Shown here piece by piece: positions 8,130 to 20,627 of a DNA stretch of 64,000 nucleotides; position 1 is the stretch's first letter, and the number at the start of each line of letters is the position of its first letter. Below the pieces are notes generated by a model. It was not told the origin of the DNA, made no database searches, and worked only from the letters and a program-made list of their open reading frames with translations. The position numbers and the translations under genes were made by a program. This DNA is from Serratia entomophila (GTDB lineage: Bacteria; Pseudomonadota; Gammaproteobacteria; Enterobacterales; Enterobacteriaceae), in contig NZ_CP082787.1 of assembly GCF_021462285.1 (NCBI RefSeq), positions 2,046,001 through 2,110,000 of the forward strand, read 5' to 3'.

Positions 8130-9659
8130 ATGTTTAACCTGAGCAATATCAGGATCGCGGACGTTAAGAATGAAGTCCTGGCGGGCTTTGTGGTGGCGGT
8201 CTCGATGATCCCCGAGGCGGTCGGTTTTTCGCTGGTCGCCGGGCTTTCGCCGATCGTCGGTTTGCATACCGCGTTTATCATCGGCCTGGTGACCGCGCTG
8301 TTCGGCGGCAAGCCGGGCATGGTGTCCGGCGCGGCCGGCTCGATTGTGGTGGTGTTGATGAGCCTGGCGGCGCAGTACGGCATGGGCTACGTGCTGTGGG
8401 CGACCATTTTTGCCGGCGCCATTCAAATTTTGATTGGCGTATTCCGCCTGGGCAAGTTTATCCGGCTGGTGCCGCTGCCGGCAATCCACGGCTTCGTCAA
8501 CGGCTTGGCTATCGTCATCATGCTGGCGCAGCTGCATATGATCGCCGGGCAGGGGCCGTTGATGTACGGCCTGGTGGCGCTGGCTATTCTGGTGGTGCTG
8601 CTGTTCCCGCGCCTGACCAAGGTCATTCCCTCTTCGCTGGCGGCGTTGCTGGTGGTGTCGGCGTTGGCGATCGGTTTTAATCTGCACACGCTGCGGGTCG
8701 GTGACCTGGCGGACATCTCCGGCTCGCTGCCGCACTTTAGCCTGCCGGTGGCGCCGTTCAATCTGGAGATGCTGAAGGTGGTGCTGCCCTATGCGGTGGT
8801 GATCGCCCTGGTCGGCCTGATTGAATCGCTATTGACCATGACGGTGCTCGATGAAATGGGCGGCAAAAAGGGCAACGGCAACCGCGAAAGCATCGCACAG
8901 GGCGCCGGCAATGCGATTTGCGGCCTGTTCGGCTGCTTTGCCGGCTGCGCGATGATCGGCCAGTCGATCATTAACTTTACCTCGGGCGGACGCGGGCGTA
9001 TTTCCGGCGCTGTCGGCGCCGTGCTGCTGATCCTGTTCGTGGTCAGCCTGTCTCGTTACATCGGCCTGCTGCCGGTGGCGGCGCTGGCGGGGGTGATGCT
9101 GGTGGTATGCTACAACACCTTTGAGTGGAGCTCGCTGCGCCGTCTGCGCCGCATGCCGAAGGCCGATGCGCTGGTGATGGTGATCGTCACCCTGATCACC
9201 ATTTTCACCGATCTGGCGGTGGCGGTGATCGGCGGGGTGATTATCTCGGCGCTGGTGTTTGCCTGGCAGCAGGCGCGCATCCGGGTGCGCCAGCGGCAGG
9301 TGACGGACGATGTGGCGGTGTATCAGCTCGAAGGCCCGCTGTTCTTCGGCTCCACCGCAGCGTTCGCCGAGCTGTTCGAACCGAACGACGATCCGCAGAA
9401 TGTGGTGCTGGATTTCGCCGGCACCCGGGTGATGGATTCCAGCGGCGTGGAGGCGATCGACAAGCTGACGGCGCGTTATCTGGCGGCGGGGAAAAGCATT
9501 CGTCTGCGCCACCTGAGCGGCGACTGCGTGCGTTTGTTAAAGCGGGCCGGGCCGTTCTGCAGCCATGAACTGGACGATCCCGCTTACTACGTTGCGGAAG
9601 AGGGCTACGATACCGACGACCGGCGAGTGGCGGAAGAGACTTTCAATACCCGCACCTAG
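8130..9659 (+). CDS. SulP-family anion transporter with STAS domain
   Basis: The 509-residue integral membrane protein has about ten to twelve hydrophobic segments followed by a cytoplasmic STAS domain at about residues 390-480 (VAVYQLEGPLFFGSTAAFAE, then FAGTRVMDSSGVEAID). The N-terminus carries the SulP signature (SMIPEAVGFSLVAGLSPIVG). SulP proteins move sulfate, bicarbonate or C4-dicarboxylates. This one differs clearly from the DauA protein encoded at 20.6 kb: it lacks the long N-terminal lead and has a different pore region. It sits between ychF and pth, where E. coli has no such gene. The substrate cannot be assigned. Confidence 0.88.
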   Translation: MFNLSNIRIADVKNEVLAGFVVAVSMIPEAVGFSLVAGLSPIVGLHTAFIIGLVTALFGGKPGMVSGAAGSIVVVLMSLAAQYGMGYVLWATIFAGAIQILIGVFRLGKFIRLVPLPAIHGFVNGLAIVIMLAQLHMIAGQGPLMYGLVALAILVVLLFPRLTKVIPSSLAALLVVSALAIGFNLHTLRVGDLADISGSLPHFSLPVAPFNLEMLKVVLPYAVVIALVGLIESLLTMTVLDEMGGKKGNGNRESIAQGAGNAICGLFGCFAGCAMIGQSIINFTSGGRGRISGAVGAVLLILFVVSLSRYIGLLPVAALAGVMLVVCYNTFEWSSLRRLRRMPKADALVMVIVTLITIFTDLAVAVIGGVIISALVFAWQQARIRVRQRQVTDDVAVYQLEGPLFFGSTAAFAELFEPNDDPQNVVLDFAGTRVMDSSGVEAIDKLTARYLAAGKSIRLRHLSGDCVRLLKRAGPFCSHELDDPAYYVAEEGYDTDDRRVAEETFNTRT

Positions 9660-9665
9660 CGGCAA

Positions 9666-9688
9666 GCAGCGGGCGCCACGCCCGCTGC
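9666..9688. terminator. Terminator-like hairpin between SulP gene and pth
   Basis: GCAGCGGGCG and CGCCCGCTGC form a perfect ten-pair stem with a three-base loop between two convergent genes. No T-run follows on either strand, so it may act with Rho or stabilise 3' ends. Confidence 0.55.
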
Positions 9689-9696
9689 GGCAAGAC

Positions 9697-10287
9697 TCAG
9701 GCCTGCGCCTTGAAGCTGTGCAGGCGCTGAACGGTTTTTTCCAGCCCGTCTTTCATCAGCATTTCGGTGCAGCGCAGCGATTCGTCTATCGCTTCATCAA
9801 TCATCTTCTGTTCGCCGGCCGGCGGTTTGCCGAGCACGAAGCCCACCACCTTGTTCTTATCGCCCGGATGGCCGATGCCGATGCGCAGGCGGTAGAAGTT
9901 CGGGTTGTTGCCAAATTTGTTCTGAATGTCCTTCAGGCCGTTGTGGCCGCCGTTGCCGCCACCGAGTTTGATCTTGGCCACGCCCGGCGGCAGATCTAGC
10001 TCGTCATGCGCCACCAGAATTTCGTTCGGCTCGATGCGATAGAAGTTGGCCATCGCCAGCACCGCTTTGCCGCTCAGGTTCATAAAGGTGGTCGGCACCA
10101 GCAGGCGCACGTCGTTGCCCGCCAGGTTCAGCCGCGCGGTATAGCCGAAGAATTTGCTCTCTTCCTTCAATTGCTGGTTGTGGCGCTGGGCCAGTAAATC
10201 GACGTACCAGGCGCCGGCGTTGTGCCGCGTCTGGGCATATTCCGCACCCGGATTCGCCAGGCCGACTATCAATTTAATACTGCTCAC
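9697..10287 (-). CDS. pth: Peptidyl-tRNA hydrolase
   Basis: The 196-residue enzyme releases peptides from peptidyl-tRNA that drops off ribosomes. The family start [20 protein letters not shown] contains the catalytic His and the conserved Asn. The motifs [20 protein letters not shown] and [13 protein letters not shown] (substrate-binding loop) are all intact, and the length is normal. It is transcribed on the minus strand, upstream of and in the same direction as ychF, as in E. coli apart from the inserted SulP gene. Confidence 0.97.
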   Translation of the reverse strand: MSSIKLIVGLANPGAEYAQTRHNAGAWYVDLLAQRHNQQLKEESKFFGYTARLNLAGNDVRLLVPTTFMNLSGKAVLAMANFYRIEPNEILVAHDELDLPPGVAKIKLGGGNGGHNGLKDIQNKFGNNPNFYRLRIGIGHPGDKNKVVGFVLGKPPAGEQKMIDEAIDESLRCTEMLMKDGLEKTVQRLHSFKAQA

Positions 10288-10588
10288 TGGGAGATTCGCT
10301 ATGGTCGAGATAAGGGAAAGGGCAATAGTCTACCTGCCGGGGCCAGGAATGACAAAACTCTGATGCCGTATCGGCGTCCTGCGGGAAAAGATAATTAATT
10401 CATTAGATGAATAATTCAATTTGTTCGCTAACTGTCAGTGCGACGTTAAGAAGTGTCAATCTTTCTTTACCATTTGTGATCGCCTCCGCAATCCCCTCGA
10501 CCGGGCAAGGGCTATACTTAACTTATCAAAGTGGGCTAACAGGTTGCAGCGTTATCCCGGTTGGCACATGGCACTATGGAGGTGGCAT
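10288..10588. other. Divergent pth/ychH intergenic region
   Basis: No gene is visible. The right part carries a CRP-type promoter for ychH (10475-10518). The left part holds the pth promoter region, where I see no convincing consensus. Confidence 0.6.
10475..10518 (+). promoter_or_regulatory. Predicted class II CRP-dependent ychH promoter
   Basis: TGTGATCGCCTCCGCA (10475-10490) has one perfect CRP half-site and three of five matches in the other. Its centre lies 41.5 bases before the start expected from the -10 hexamer TATACT (10513-10518). The -35 position is non-consensus, as expected for CRP dependence. ychH is CRP-activated in E. coli. Confidence 0.5.
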
Positions 10589-10867
10589 ATGAAACGTAGA
10601 AACGCGGACAGAATGGGCAACTTTTTTATGGGGCTGGGGCTGGTCGTGATGATCGGTGGGGTTGGATACTCCATTATTGCTGAAGTATCCCAGTTCAATC
10701 TACCCCAGCTTTTCGCGCACGGCGCAATCATGAGCATCTTCGTCGGCGCGCTGTTGTGGCTGGTAGGCGCACGTATCGGCGGGCGCGAGCAGGTGGCGGA
10801 TCGCTACTGGTGGGTAAAACACTTTGATAAACGCGGCCGAAACGACCAACATCGTTCGTCGCATTGA
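10589..10867 (+). CDS. ychH: Stress-induced inner-membrane protein YchH
   Basis: The 92-residue protein begins MKRRNADRMGNFFMGLGLVV, has two transmembrane helices (about residues 10-32 and 40-62) and a basic, histidine-rich tail (WWVKHFDKRGR). Size and sequence match E. coli YchH, linked to stress resistance and biofilm behaviour, with unknown biochemistry. I chose the ATG at 10589 because GGAGGT stands five bases ahead; the longer frame to 10421 contains promoter sequence. Confidence 0.93.
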   Translation: MKRRNADRMGNFFMGLGLVVMIGGVGYSIIAEVSQFNLPQLFAHGAIMSIFVGALLWLVGARIGGREQVADRYWWVKHFDKRGRNDQHRSSH

Positions 10868-10950
10868 TTAAAAAATCAGAAGGGACACGGCGTTACGGCA
10901 AGGGAGAACTGCCGCGTAACCAGGTCTGAGGTTATGTTTGACTACGAGTA

Positions 10951-10990
10951 GAAAACCCGTTGTTGCTCACGCACCAACGGGTTTTTCTTT
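10951..10990. terminator. Bidirectional terminator between ychH and prs
   Basis: AAACCCGTTG and CAACGGGTTT pair across a 12-base loop. T-rich tracts follow on both strands, so it serves ychH (+) and prs (-). Confidence 0.85.
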
Positions 10991-11053
10991 ATCTGCTGCC
11001 TGGCACAGGCTCCTTTCCGGTGCGGCAGGGCGCCGTACCGGAAAGAACGCGGA

Positions 11054-13037
<1,984 letters not shown>

Positions 13038-13041
<4 letters not shown>

Positions 13042-13661
13042 TTGAGCGTCCAGTTATCCATTTTCAGCTTGATGCGCTGGTCGCCCTGTTTCAGCTCCAG
13101 GCGGTTCGGCAGTTCAGGTTTGGTATCGCTATCGTAGCTTTGGTAATCCACCGCCCAGGTCTGGCCGCCCTGCTGATAGGTCAGCTTGTTCAGGCGATAT
13201 TGATCATCCAGCGCGAAGTCATTGGCTTCGCCCGGCAGGCCGAGCATCCACTGGCGCAGGTTGTCCAGCGGGATCGCCATGCCGGTCAGCTTGCGGATCA
13301 TCTCTTCGGCGTTGTCGCTGACGTAGCGCTTGCCCTGATTGTCGGTCAGCTGCACCACGTTTTGCTGCACGTTCAGGTCAAGCTCGGTGCTGCCCAGCGG
13401 ATTGGTCAGCAGCAGGCGATAGCGTTCCGGCGAATACTGCTGCCAGAAGAAGCGTGCGTAGACCTTTTTTTGGTCAGACAAATAGGCGAAGGAGCCGCGG
13501 GTCTGGTATTGGCTGAGCTGCTGCACCGCCTGCTCGTGGGCGCGCCACTGCGGCGAGGTCGGGCTGGTGGCCGGGCCGGTCGGCCTGGTAGTGGTACAGG
13601 CGGCCAGCACCAGGCTGGCCAGCGGGATCAGACGAAGCAAACTAACTTTGCGGATTGGCAT
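13038..13661 (-). CDS. lolB: Outer-membrane lipoprotein receptor LolB
   Basis: LolB accepts lipoproteins from LolA and inserts them in the outer membrane. I start at [14 protein letters not shown] (ATG at 13661), which puts the lipobox LVLAAC at residues 15-20 as in the family; an upstream ATG adds eleven unlikely residues. The mature part ([40 protein letters not shown]) matches LolB throughout. It works with LolCDE, encoded at 28.6-31.7 kb. Confidence 0.95.
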
Positions 13662-14144
13662 AACTTTCTCTTGTCCTTTTGTCCTTGCGGGCATGCGCGG
13701 CGAAACCCGTTTTCAGCGTTCACGCTAGCGGGGTAACGCGTCAACGTCAACACACCCCCTTGCTGAGCATCAGCGTTTTTTGAAGTGATAACAGGCACTT
13801 TTGCCGCTGGCGGCTGAGCTTTCGGTTGCCATTAAGATTAACACAATCGTCCGTTCGTGCTGCGCCGGCCGTGAGAATATCTTCGGCCGCGGGGTATGCC
13901 GGCATTGCGCCAAAATAGCATTAATTAGCAATTTATTTAATGTTTAATTAACTCGATCATGAATGATTACGCAGTTTTATGCGGATTTCGATGGTTATTG
14001 ATTAGATTTATTTATGTAAATCTTTAAAAGATGTCTATGCTGATAAAGCCAGAAAGATGGCAGGGATAACCTGCTGCCATTCTCGATGCCACGCAGGCGA
14101 TGCGGGCATTTCACCCTACGCATAATGAAAATAAGGTATTTCGT
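13662..14144. other. Long intergenic region between lolB and the AA10-like gene
   Basis: The left part resembles its GC-rich neighbours. Positions about 13915-14045 are strongly AT-rich and end with a weak -10-like TATGCT (14036-14041). I see no gene, tRNA or repeat. The AT-rich tract would suit a silenced (H-NS-type) or inducible promoter for the AA10-like gene, but this is inference. Confidence 0.5.
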
Positions 14145-14897
14145 ATGAAAAAGCGTTTTTCACTGCTGACAGGCGTGCTGTTGGCATTAACAATGCCGGC
14201 GCATGCCGCCGAGAATGCCGAGCCGAAGGCGATCGGGCCAAAGCACGGCGCTACCTTGATTCCCAAGGCGCGTCAGGTAATTTGTGAACATGACGGCGGG
14301 TACAACCATCCGGATGATGGCTCGAAAATTCCGAATGCGGCCTGCAGAAATGCCTTCTTGTACAAAGCGGAGACTATTCCTATTTGGGAACGCCGCCAGA
14401 TGTTTACCGAATGGCCCGCTTATTCGCAAAACCTGCAAGGCACCCAGCATCCGTCAGACAAGGTCCCTGATGGCCAGCTGTGTTCGGCGGGCATTGCCAA
14501 ATTTGAAGGCATCGACCAGCCGCACGCCGACTGGCAGGTGAGCAGCGTCGCGGTAAAAGACGGCCAGGCAACGCTGTACTTCGATGCCACCCAGGTGCAT
14601 GAGCCGAGCAAGTGGACGGTATCGCTCGCCAGGCCGAGCTTCAATGCCGCCACGGATAAGTTGAAGTGGAGCGATCTGACCCCGCTTGAGGTGACTAAAG
14701 TGATAGTGCCGCCGCCGGCCAAAGGCAACCATGTCAAATATGCCGGCGTCTATCAGATTGAAGTCAAGATCCCGGCCGATCGTGCCGACGGGAAGCAAAC
14801 GCTGCTGTATGTGCAGTGGGAACGGGAAGACCCGGCGAGAGAAACCTTTTTCAGCTGCAGCGACGTAAAGTTCAACGGGTTATCCGCAGCTAAATAA
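14145..14897 (+). CDS. Secreted AA10 (lytic polysaccharide monooxygenase)-like protein
   Basis: The 250-residue protein has a clear signal peptide (MKKRFSLLTGVLLALTMPAHA). The body follows the AA10/CBM33 fold: HGATLIPKARQ at the start, VHEPSKWTVSLARPSFN matching the second copper-histidine strand (His152), and LLYVQWEREDPARETFFS at the end with Phe at the axial-site position. Four cysteines (47, 67, 113, 238) could form two disulfides. AA10 enzymes oxidise chitin or cellulose with a copper held by the N-terminal His. Here the candidate His34 would lie about 13 residues after the predicted signal cut, so further trimming or a different function is possible. The ATG at 14145 is chosen for its AAGG and the signal peptide. 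Confidence 0.68.
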   Translation: MKKRFSLLTGVLLALTMPAHAAENAEPKAIGPKHGATLIPKARQVICEHDGGYNHPDDGSKIPNAACRNAFLYKAETIPIWERRQMFTEWPAYSQNLQGTQHPSDKVPDGQLCSAGIAKFEGIDQPHADWQVSSVAVKDGQATLYFDATQVHEPSKWTVSLARPSFNAATDKLKWSDLTPLEVTKVIVPPPAKGNHVKYAGVYQIEVKIPADRADGKQTLLYVQWEREDPARETFFSCSDVKFNGLSAAK

Positions 14898-15226
14898 GCC
14901 GCGGCGGCCCACAGGCGCCGGCGCAGCATGCCGGCGCCATAGCCGGCGGCGCAGAGGCCCCCGCATACTATTTAGCCGGCCATAATCCTTTAATCGGGAT
15001 AACTTATCGACGAATACCGTGCGTATCGTCGCGTTTCAAACTAAAATTTAGTGTGCTTATTGATCTGGATATAATTTAACTTTTTGAATTTATTATTATT
15101 CATTGATTGGCCTCGCCTATATCAGCGATTGAACGGAAGATGCGGTTGTTACTTTTATTGATCCCGCGCATCAAGTAGAATGCCGTTCAACGAGAACCCG
15201 TACCAACAGAAGTATTACTCGAAGCA
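14898..15226. other. Intergenic region upstream of hemA
   Basis: It holds the GC-rich hairpin at 14914-14938, then an AT-rich stretch (about 15040-15110) likely to contain hemA promoter elements. A TAGAAT at 15176-15181 could be a -10, but I see no matching -35. No gene is supported. Confidence 0.5.
14914..14938 (+). terminator. Terminator-like hairpin after the AA10-like gene
   Basis: GGCGCCGGC and GCCGGCGCC form a perfect nine-pair stem around a seven-base loop, 17 bases after the stop codon. It lacks a T-run, so intrinsic termination is not certain. Confidence 0.45.
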
Positions 15227-16489
15227 ATGACCCTGCTGGCGTTAGGTATTAATCACAAAACCGCTCCGGTTTCTCTGCGTGAAAGGGTGACCTTCTCCCC
15301 AGAGTCTATCGATCAGGCGCTTTCCAGCTTGCTCCAACAGCCGTTGGTGCAGGGCGGCGTGGTGTTGTCTACCTGCAACCGCACCGAGCTGTATCTCAGC
15401 GTCGAGCAACAGGAACATATTCACGAACAGCTGGTCGCCTGGCTGTGTGAATACCACCAACTGCGCCCGGAAGAAGTGAGAAAAAGCCTGTACTGGCACC
15501 ACGGCAACGACGCGGTCAGCCATCTGATGCGGGTGGCCAGCGGGCTGGATTCGCTGGTGCTGGGCGAACCCCAAATTCTCGGCCAGGTGAAAAAAGCCTT
15601 CGCCGAATCCCAACGCGGCCAGTCGCTTTCCGGCGAACTTGAGCGCCTGTTCCAGAAATCCTTCTCCGTCGCCAAGCGGGTGCGCACCGAAACCGACATC
15701 GGCGCCAGCGCGGTATCAGTGGCTTTCGCCGCCTGTACGCTGGCGCGGCAAATTTTTGAATCGCTGGCGGATCTGAACGTGCTGTTGGTCGGCGCCGGTG
15801 AAACCATCGAGCTGGTCGCGCGCCATCTGCGCGAGCACAAAGTGCGGCATATGATCATCGCCAACCGCACCCGCGAACGCGCACAGCTGCTGGCGGAAGA
15901 AGTGGGCGCGGAAGTGATTACCCTGCCGGAGATCGACGAACGCCTGGCGGACGCCGACATTATCATCAGTTCTACCGCCAGCCCGCTGCCGATTATCGGT
16001 AAAGGGATGGTGGAGCGGGCGCTGAAAGCGCGCCGCAATCAGCCGATGCTGCTGGTGGATATCGCCGTCCCGCGCGATATCGAACCTGAGGTCGGCAAGC
16101 TGGCCAACGCCTACCTGTACAGCGTGGACGATCTGCACGCCATTATTCAGAATAACCTGGCGCAGCGCAAAGCTGCTGCGGTGCAGGCGGAATCGATCGT
16201 GCAGCAGGAAAGCACCAACTTTATGGCCTGGCTGCGTTCGCAGGGTGCGGTGGAAACCATTCGCGATTACCGTTCGCAGGCCGACCAGATCCGTGCGGAA
16301 ATGGAAGCCAAAGCGATGGCCGCCATTGCGCAGGGCGCCAACGTGGAGCAGGTTATCCACGAGCTGGCCCACAAACTGACCAACCGCCTTATTCATGCCC
16401 CTACCAAATCCCTCCAGCAGGCCGCCGGCGATGGCGACGTGGAGCGGTTGCAATTATTACGCGACAGCCTCGGGCTGGATCAGCATTAG
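15227..16489 (+). CDS. hemA: Glutamyl-tRNA reductase
   Basis: The 420-residue enzyme catalyses the first committed step of C5-pathway haem synthesis, reducing Glu-tRNA to glutamate semialdehyde. The start [20 protein letters not shown] is typical. [13 protein letters not shown] holds the active-site cysteine. [18 protein letters not shown] is the NADPH-binding fold. The C-terminal helical dimerisation domain is complete. The gene leads hemA-prfA-prmC-sirB2-sirB1-kdsA, divergent from lolB as in E. coli except for the intervening AA10-like gene. Confidence 0.97.
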   Translation: MTLLALGINHKTAPVSLRERVTFSPESIDQALSSLLQQPLVQGGVVLSTCNRTELYLSVEQQEHIHEQLVAWLCEYHQLRPEEVRKSLYWHHGNDAVSHLMRVASGLDSLVLGEPQILGQVKKAFAESQRGQSLSGELERLFQKSFSVAKRVRTETDIGASAVSVAFAACTLARQIFESLADLNVLLVGAGETIELVARHLREHKVRHMIIANRTRERAQLLAEEVGAEVITLPEIDERLADADIIISSTASPLPIIGKGMVERALKARRNQPMLLVDIAVPRDIEPEVGKLANAYLYSVDDLHAIIQNNLAQRKAAAVQAESIVQQESTNFMAWLRSQGAVETIRDYRSQADQIRAEMEAKAMAAIAQGANVEQVIHELAHKLTNRLIHAPTKSLQQAAGDGDVERLQLLRDSLGLDQH

Positions 16490-16521
16490 TTTTCTCTTAT
16501 TAACAGGGTTTAATACCACGC

Positions 16522-17607
16522 ATGAAGCCTTCTATTGTTGCCAAACTGGAAGCGTTACAAGAGCGCCATGAAGAAGTGCAGGCGCTGCTCGGCGATGCCG
16601 GCGTTATCGCCGAACAGGATCGGTTCCGCGCGCTGTCGCGAGAGTATGCGCAGTTGACCGACGTCAGCCGTTGCTTCCTGGAGTGGCGCCAGGTGCAGGA
16701 AGACCTGGCGACGGCGGAAATGATGCTGGACGATCCGGAAATGCGCGAAATGGCGCAGGAAGAGCTGAAGCAGGCCAGGGCGGCGGCGGAAGAGCTGGAG
16801 CAGCAGCTGCAGGTGCTGTTGCTGCCGAAAGATCCCGACGACGAGCGCGGCTGTTTCCTGGAAGTGCGCGCCGGCACCGGCGGCGATGAGGCGGCGATCT
16901 TCGCCGGCGATCTGTTCCGCATGTACAGCCGCTATGCCGAGACCCGCCGCTGGCGCATCGAGGTGATGAGCGCCAACGAAGGCGAGCACGGCGGTTACAA
17001 AGAGGTGATCGCCAAAGTTTCCGGCGACGGCGTTTACGGCCAGCTGAAGTTCGAGTCCGGCGGCCACCGCGTGCAGCGGGTGCCGGAAACCGAATCGCAG
17101 GGGCGTATCCACACTTCCGCCTGCACCGTCGCGGTGATGCCGGAAGTGCCTGAGGCCGAAATGCCGGAAATTAACGCCGGCGATCTGAAAATAGACACCT
17201 TCCGCTCCTCCGGTGCGGGCGGCCAGCACGTCAACACCACCGACTCGGCGATCCGCATCACCCACCTGCCGACCGGCATCGTGGTGGAGTGCCAGGACGA
17301 GCGTTCGCAACACAAGAACAAAGCCAAGGCGATGTCGGTGCTGGGCGCGCGCATTCGCGCCGCCGAGATGGCCAAGCGGCAACAGGCGGAGGCCTCTACC
17401 CGCCGCAACCTGCTCGGCAGCGGCGATCGCTCCGATCGCAACCGCACCTACAACTTCCCGCAGGGCCGCGTGACCGATCACCGCATCAACCTGACGTTAT
17501 ACCGCCTGGACGAAGTGATGGAAGGCAAACTGGACATGCTGATCCAGCCGATCGTGCAGGAATATCAGGCCGACCAGCTCGCCGCGCTGTCCGCAGAGCT
17601 TGAGTAA
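16522..17607 (+). CDS. prfA: Peptide chain release factor 1
   Basis: RF1 recognises UAA and UAG and triggers peptide release. The 361-residue protein has the GGQ catalytic motif in [18 protein letters not shown]. Its codon-recognition tripeptide region is [20 protein letters not shown]. The tripeptide here is P-E-T, where E. coli has P-A-T; this still fits the P-x-T pattern of RF1. The glutamine of GGQ is the target of the methylase encoded by prmC, which overlaps it by one base. Confidence 0.97.
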   Translation: MKPSIVAKLEALQERHEEVQALLGDAGVIAEQDRFRALSREYAQLTDVSRCFLEWRQVQEDLATAEMMLDDPEMREMAQEELKQARAAAEELEQQLQVLLLPKDPDDERGCFLEVRAGTGGDEAAIFAGDLFRMYSRYAETRRWRIEVMSANEGEHGGYKEVIAKVSGDGVYGQLKFESGGHRVQRVPETESQGRIHTSACTVAVMPEVPEAEMPEINAGDLKIDTFRSSGAGGQHVNTTDSAIRITHLPTGIVVECQDERSQHKNKAKAMSVLGARIRAAEMAKRQQAEASTRRNLLGSGDRSDRNRTYNFPQGRVTDHRINLTLYRLDEVMEGKLDMLIQPIVQEYQADQLAALSAELE

Positions 17608-18440
17608 TGGACTATCAAGGCTGGCTGAAGGCCGCGGCCGCCAGGCTGACGCACAGCGACAGCGCCCGGCGCGATGCGGAAATCTTGCTGGGTTTCGTCA
17701 CCGGCCGCGCCAGAACTTTTCTGATGGCGTTTGGCGAAACCTTGCTGACGCCGCCGCAGCAACAACAGCTGGAGACGCTGCTGGCGCGCCGCGAGCGCGG
17801 TGAACCGGTGGCCTATCTGGTCGGCGAACGCGAGTTCTGGTCGCTGCCGCTGTCGGTGTCACCCGCGACGCTTATCCCGCGTCCCGACACCGAATGCCTG
17901 GTGGAACTGGCGTTGGAGCGTTTACCGGCGCAGCCTTGCCGCATGCTCGATCTCGGCACCGGCACCGGCGCCATCGCGCTGGCGTTGGCCAGCGAGCGGC
18001 CGGCCTGCGCGGTTACCGGCGTCGATCTTCACCCCGAGGCCGTGGCGCTGGCGCAGCACAACGCGCAGAAGCTGAACATCGGCAACGCCCAATTTTTGCA
18101 GGGCAGCTGGTTCGCGCCGCTGGCCGGCCAGACCTTCGCCTTAATCGTCAGCAATCCTCCCTATATCGACGCCGCCGATCCGCATCTGGCGCAGGGCGAC
18201 GTGCGCTTCGAACCGGGCAGCGCATTGGTGGCGGCAGATCGGGGGCTGGCGGATTTGGCCGCCATCGTGCGCCAGGCGCCGCAATATTTGCAGCCGCAGG
18301 GCTGGCTGCTGCTGGAGCATGGCTGGCAGCAGGGCAACAGCGTGCGCGAGCTGCTGCAGGCCGCCGGGTTCAGCGCCGTGGCCACTCACCGCGACTACGG
18401 CGGCAACGATCGCGTCACTCTGGGCCAATGGCCGCAATAA
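17607..18440 (+). CDS. prmC: Release factor glutamine methyltransferase
   Basis: PrmC methylates the GGQ glutamine of RF1 and RF2 with S-adenosylmethionine. The 277-residue protein has an N-terminal helical domain and a Rossmann methylase domain (MLDLGTGTGAIALALA) with the catalytic SNPPYID motif. The start codon shares its A with the prfA stop (TAATG), so translation of the factor and its modifier is coupled. Confidence 0.96.
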   Translation: MDYQGWLKAAAARLTHSDSARRDAEILLGFVTGRARTFLMAFGETLLTPPQQQQLETLLARRERGEPVAYLVGEREFWSLPLSVSPATLIPRPDTECLVELALERLPAQPCRMLDLGTGTGAIALALASERPACAVTGVDLHPEAVALAQHNAQKLNIGNAQFLQGSWFAPLAGQTFALIVSNPPYIDAADPHLAQGDVRFEPGSALVAADRGLADLAAIVRQAPQYLQPQGWLLLEHGWQQGNSVRELLQAAGFSAVATHRDYGGNDRVTLGQWPQ

Positions 18441-18486
18441 CAGAAAACCAATAATAACGAAGCGCAGGCAATTTTAAGGAAGCACT

Positions 18487-18881
18487 ATGACTGCATACAC
18501 CGCGTTGAAACAATTCCATTTGCTGACGGTCGCCATCAGTATTACCTTGTTTGTGCTGCGTTTCTTTTGGCAGTGGCGCAAGTCGGCCATCATGAACCAG
18601 CGCTGGGTCAAGATAGCGCCGCACCTCAACGACACGCTGCTGTTCGTCAGCGGTATTGCGCTGGTGGCGACATTCGGGCTTTATCCGTTGCTGGGTATGG
18701 ACTCGTGGCTGACCGAGAAGCTGTTTGGCGTTATTATCTATATCCTGCTTGGCTACGTCGCACTGGGCAAGAAGACCAAAAGCCGGAAACTGCGCGTAAC
18801 GGCGTTCGTTCTGGCGTTGGGCTGTCTGTACCTGATCATTAAACTTGCCACGACGAAAATACCGTTTCTGATGGGATACCT

Positions 18882-18885
<4 letters not shown>
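18487..18885 (+). CDS. sirB2: SirB2-family membrane protein
   Basis: The 132-residue protein has four hydrophobic segments and the SirB family pattern (LTVAISITLFVLRFFWQWR, then HLNDTLLFVSGIALV). Its biochemical role is not established; the name comes from a Salmonella invasion-gene regulatory screen. It begins 46 bases after prmC and overlaps sirB1 by four bases. Confidence 0.9.
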
Positions 18886-20577
<1,692 letters not shown>

Positions 20578-20594
20578 GCGTTATCGCTGCCATC

Positions 20595-20627
20595 AAAAAG
20601 CCCGACGCGTCGGGCTTTTTGTTTTTT
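20595..20627. terminator. Bidirectional terminator between kdsA and dauA
   Basis: AAAAAGCCCGACG pairs with CGTCGGGCTTTTT. T- and A-runs flank both sides, and the right arm runs into the dauA stop codon, so both convergent genes use it. Confidence 0.9.

Noticed and set aside
15146-15181. hemA promoter from TTGTTA and TAGAAT
   Set aside because: The hexamers are 24 bases apart, too far for a sigma-70 promoter.
16999-17120. Altered RF1 codon-recognition tripeptide (PET instead of PAT) as a sign of changed stop-codon use
   Set aside because: The pattern P-x-T is what the RF1 family conserves. The gene is otherwise normal, and neighbouring genes use all three stops normally.
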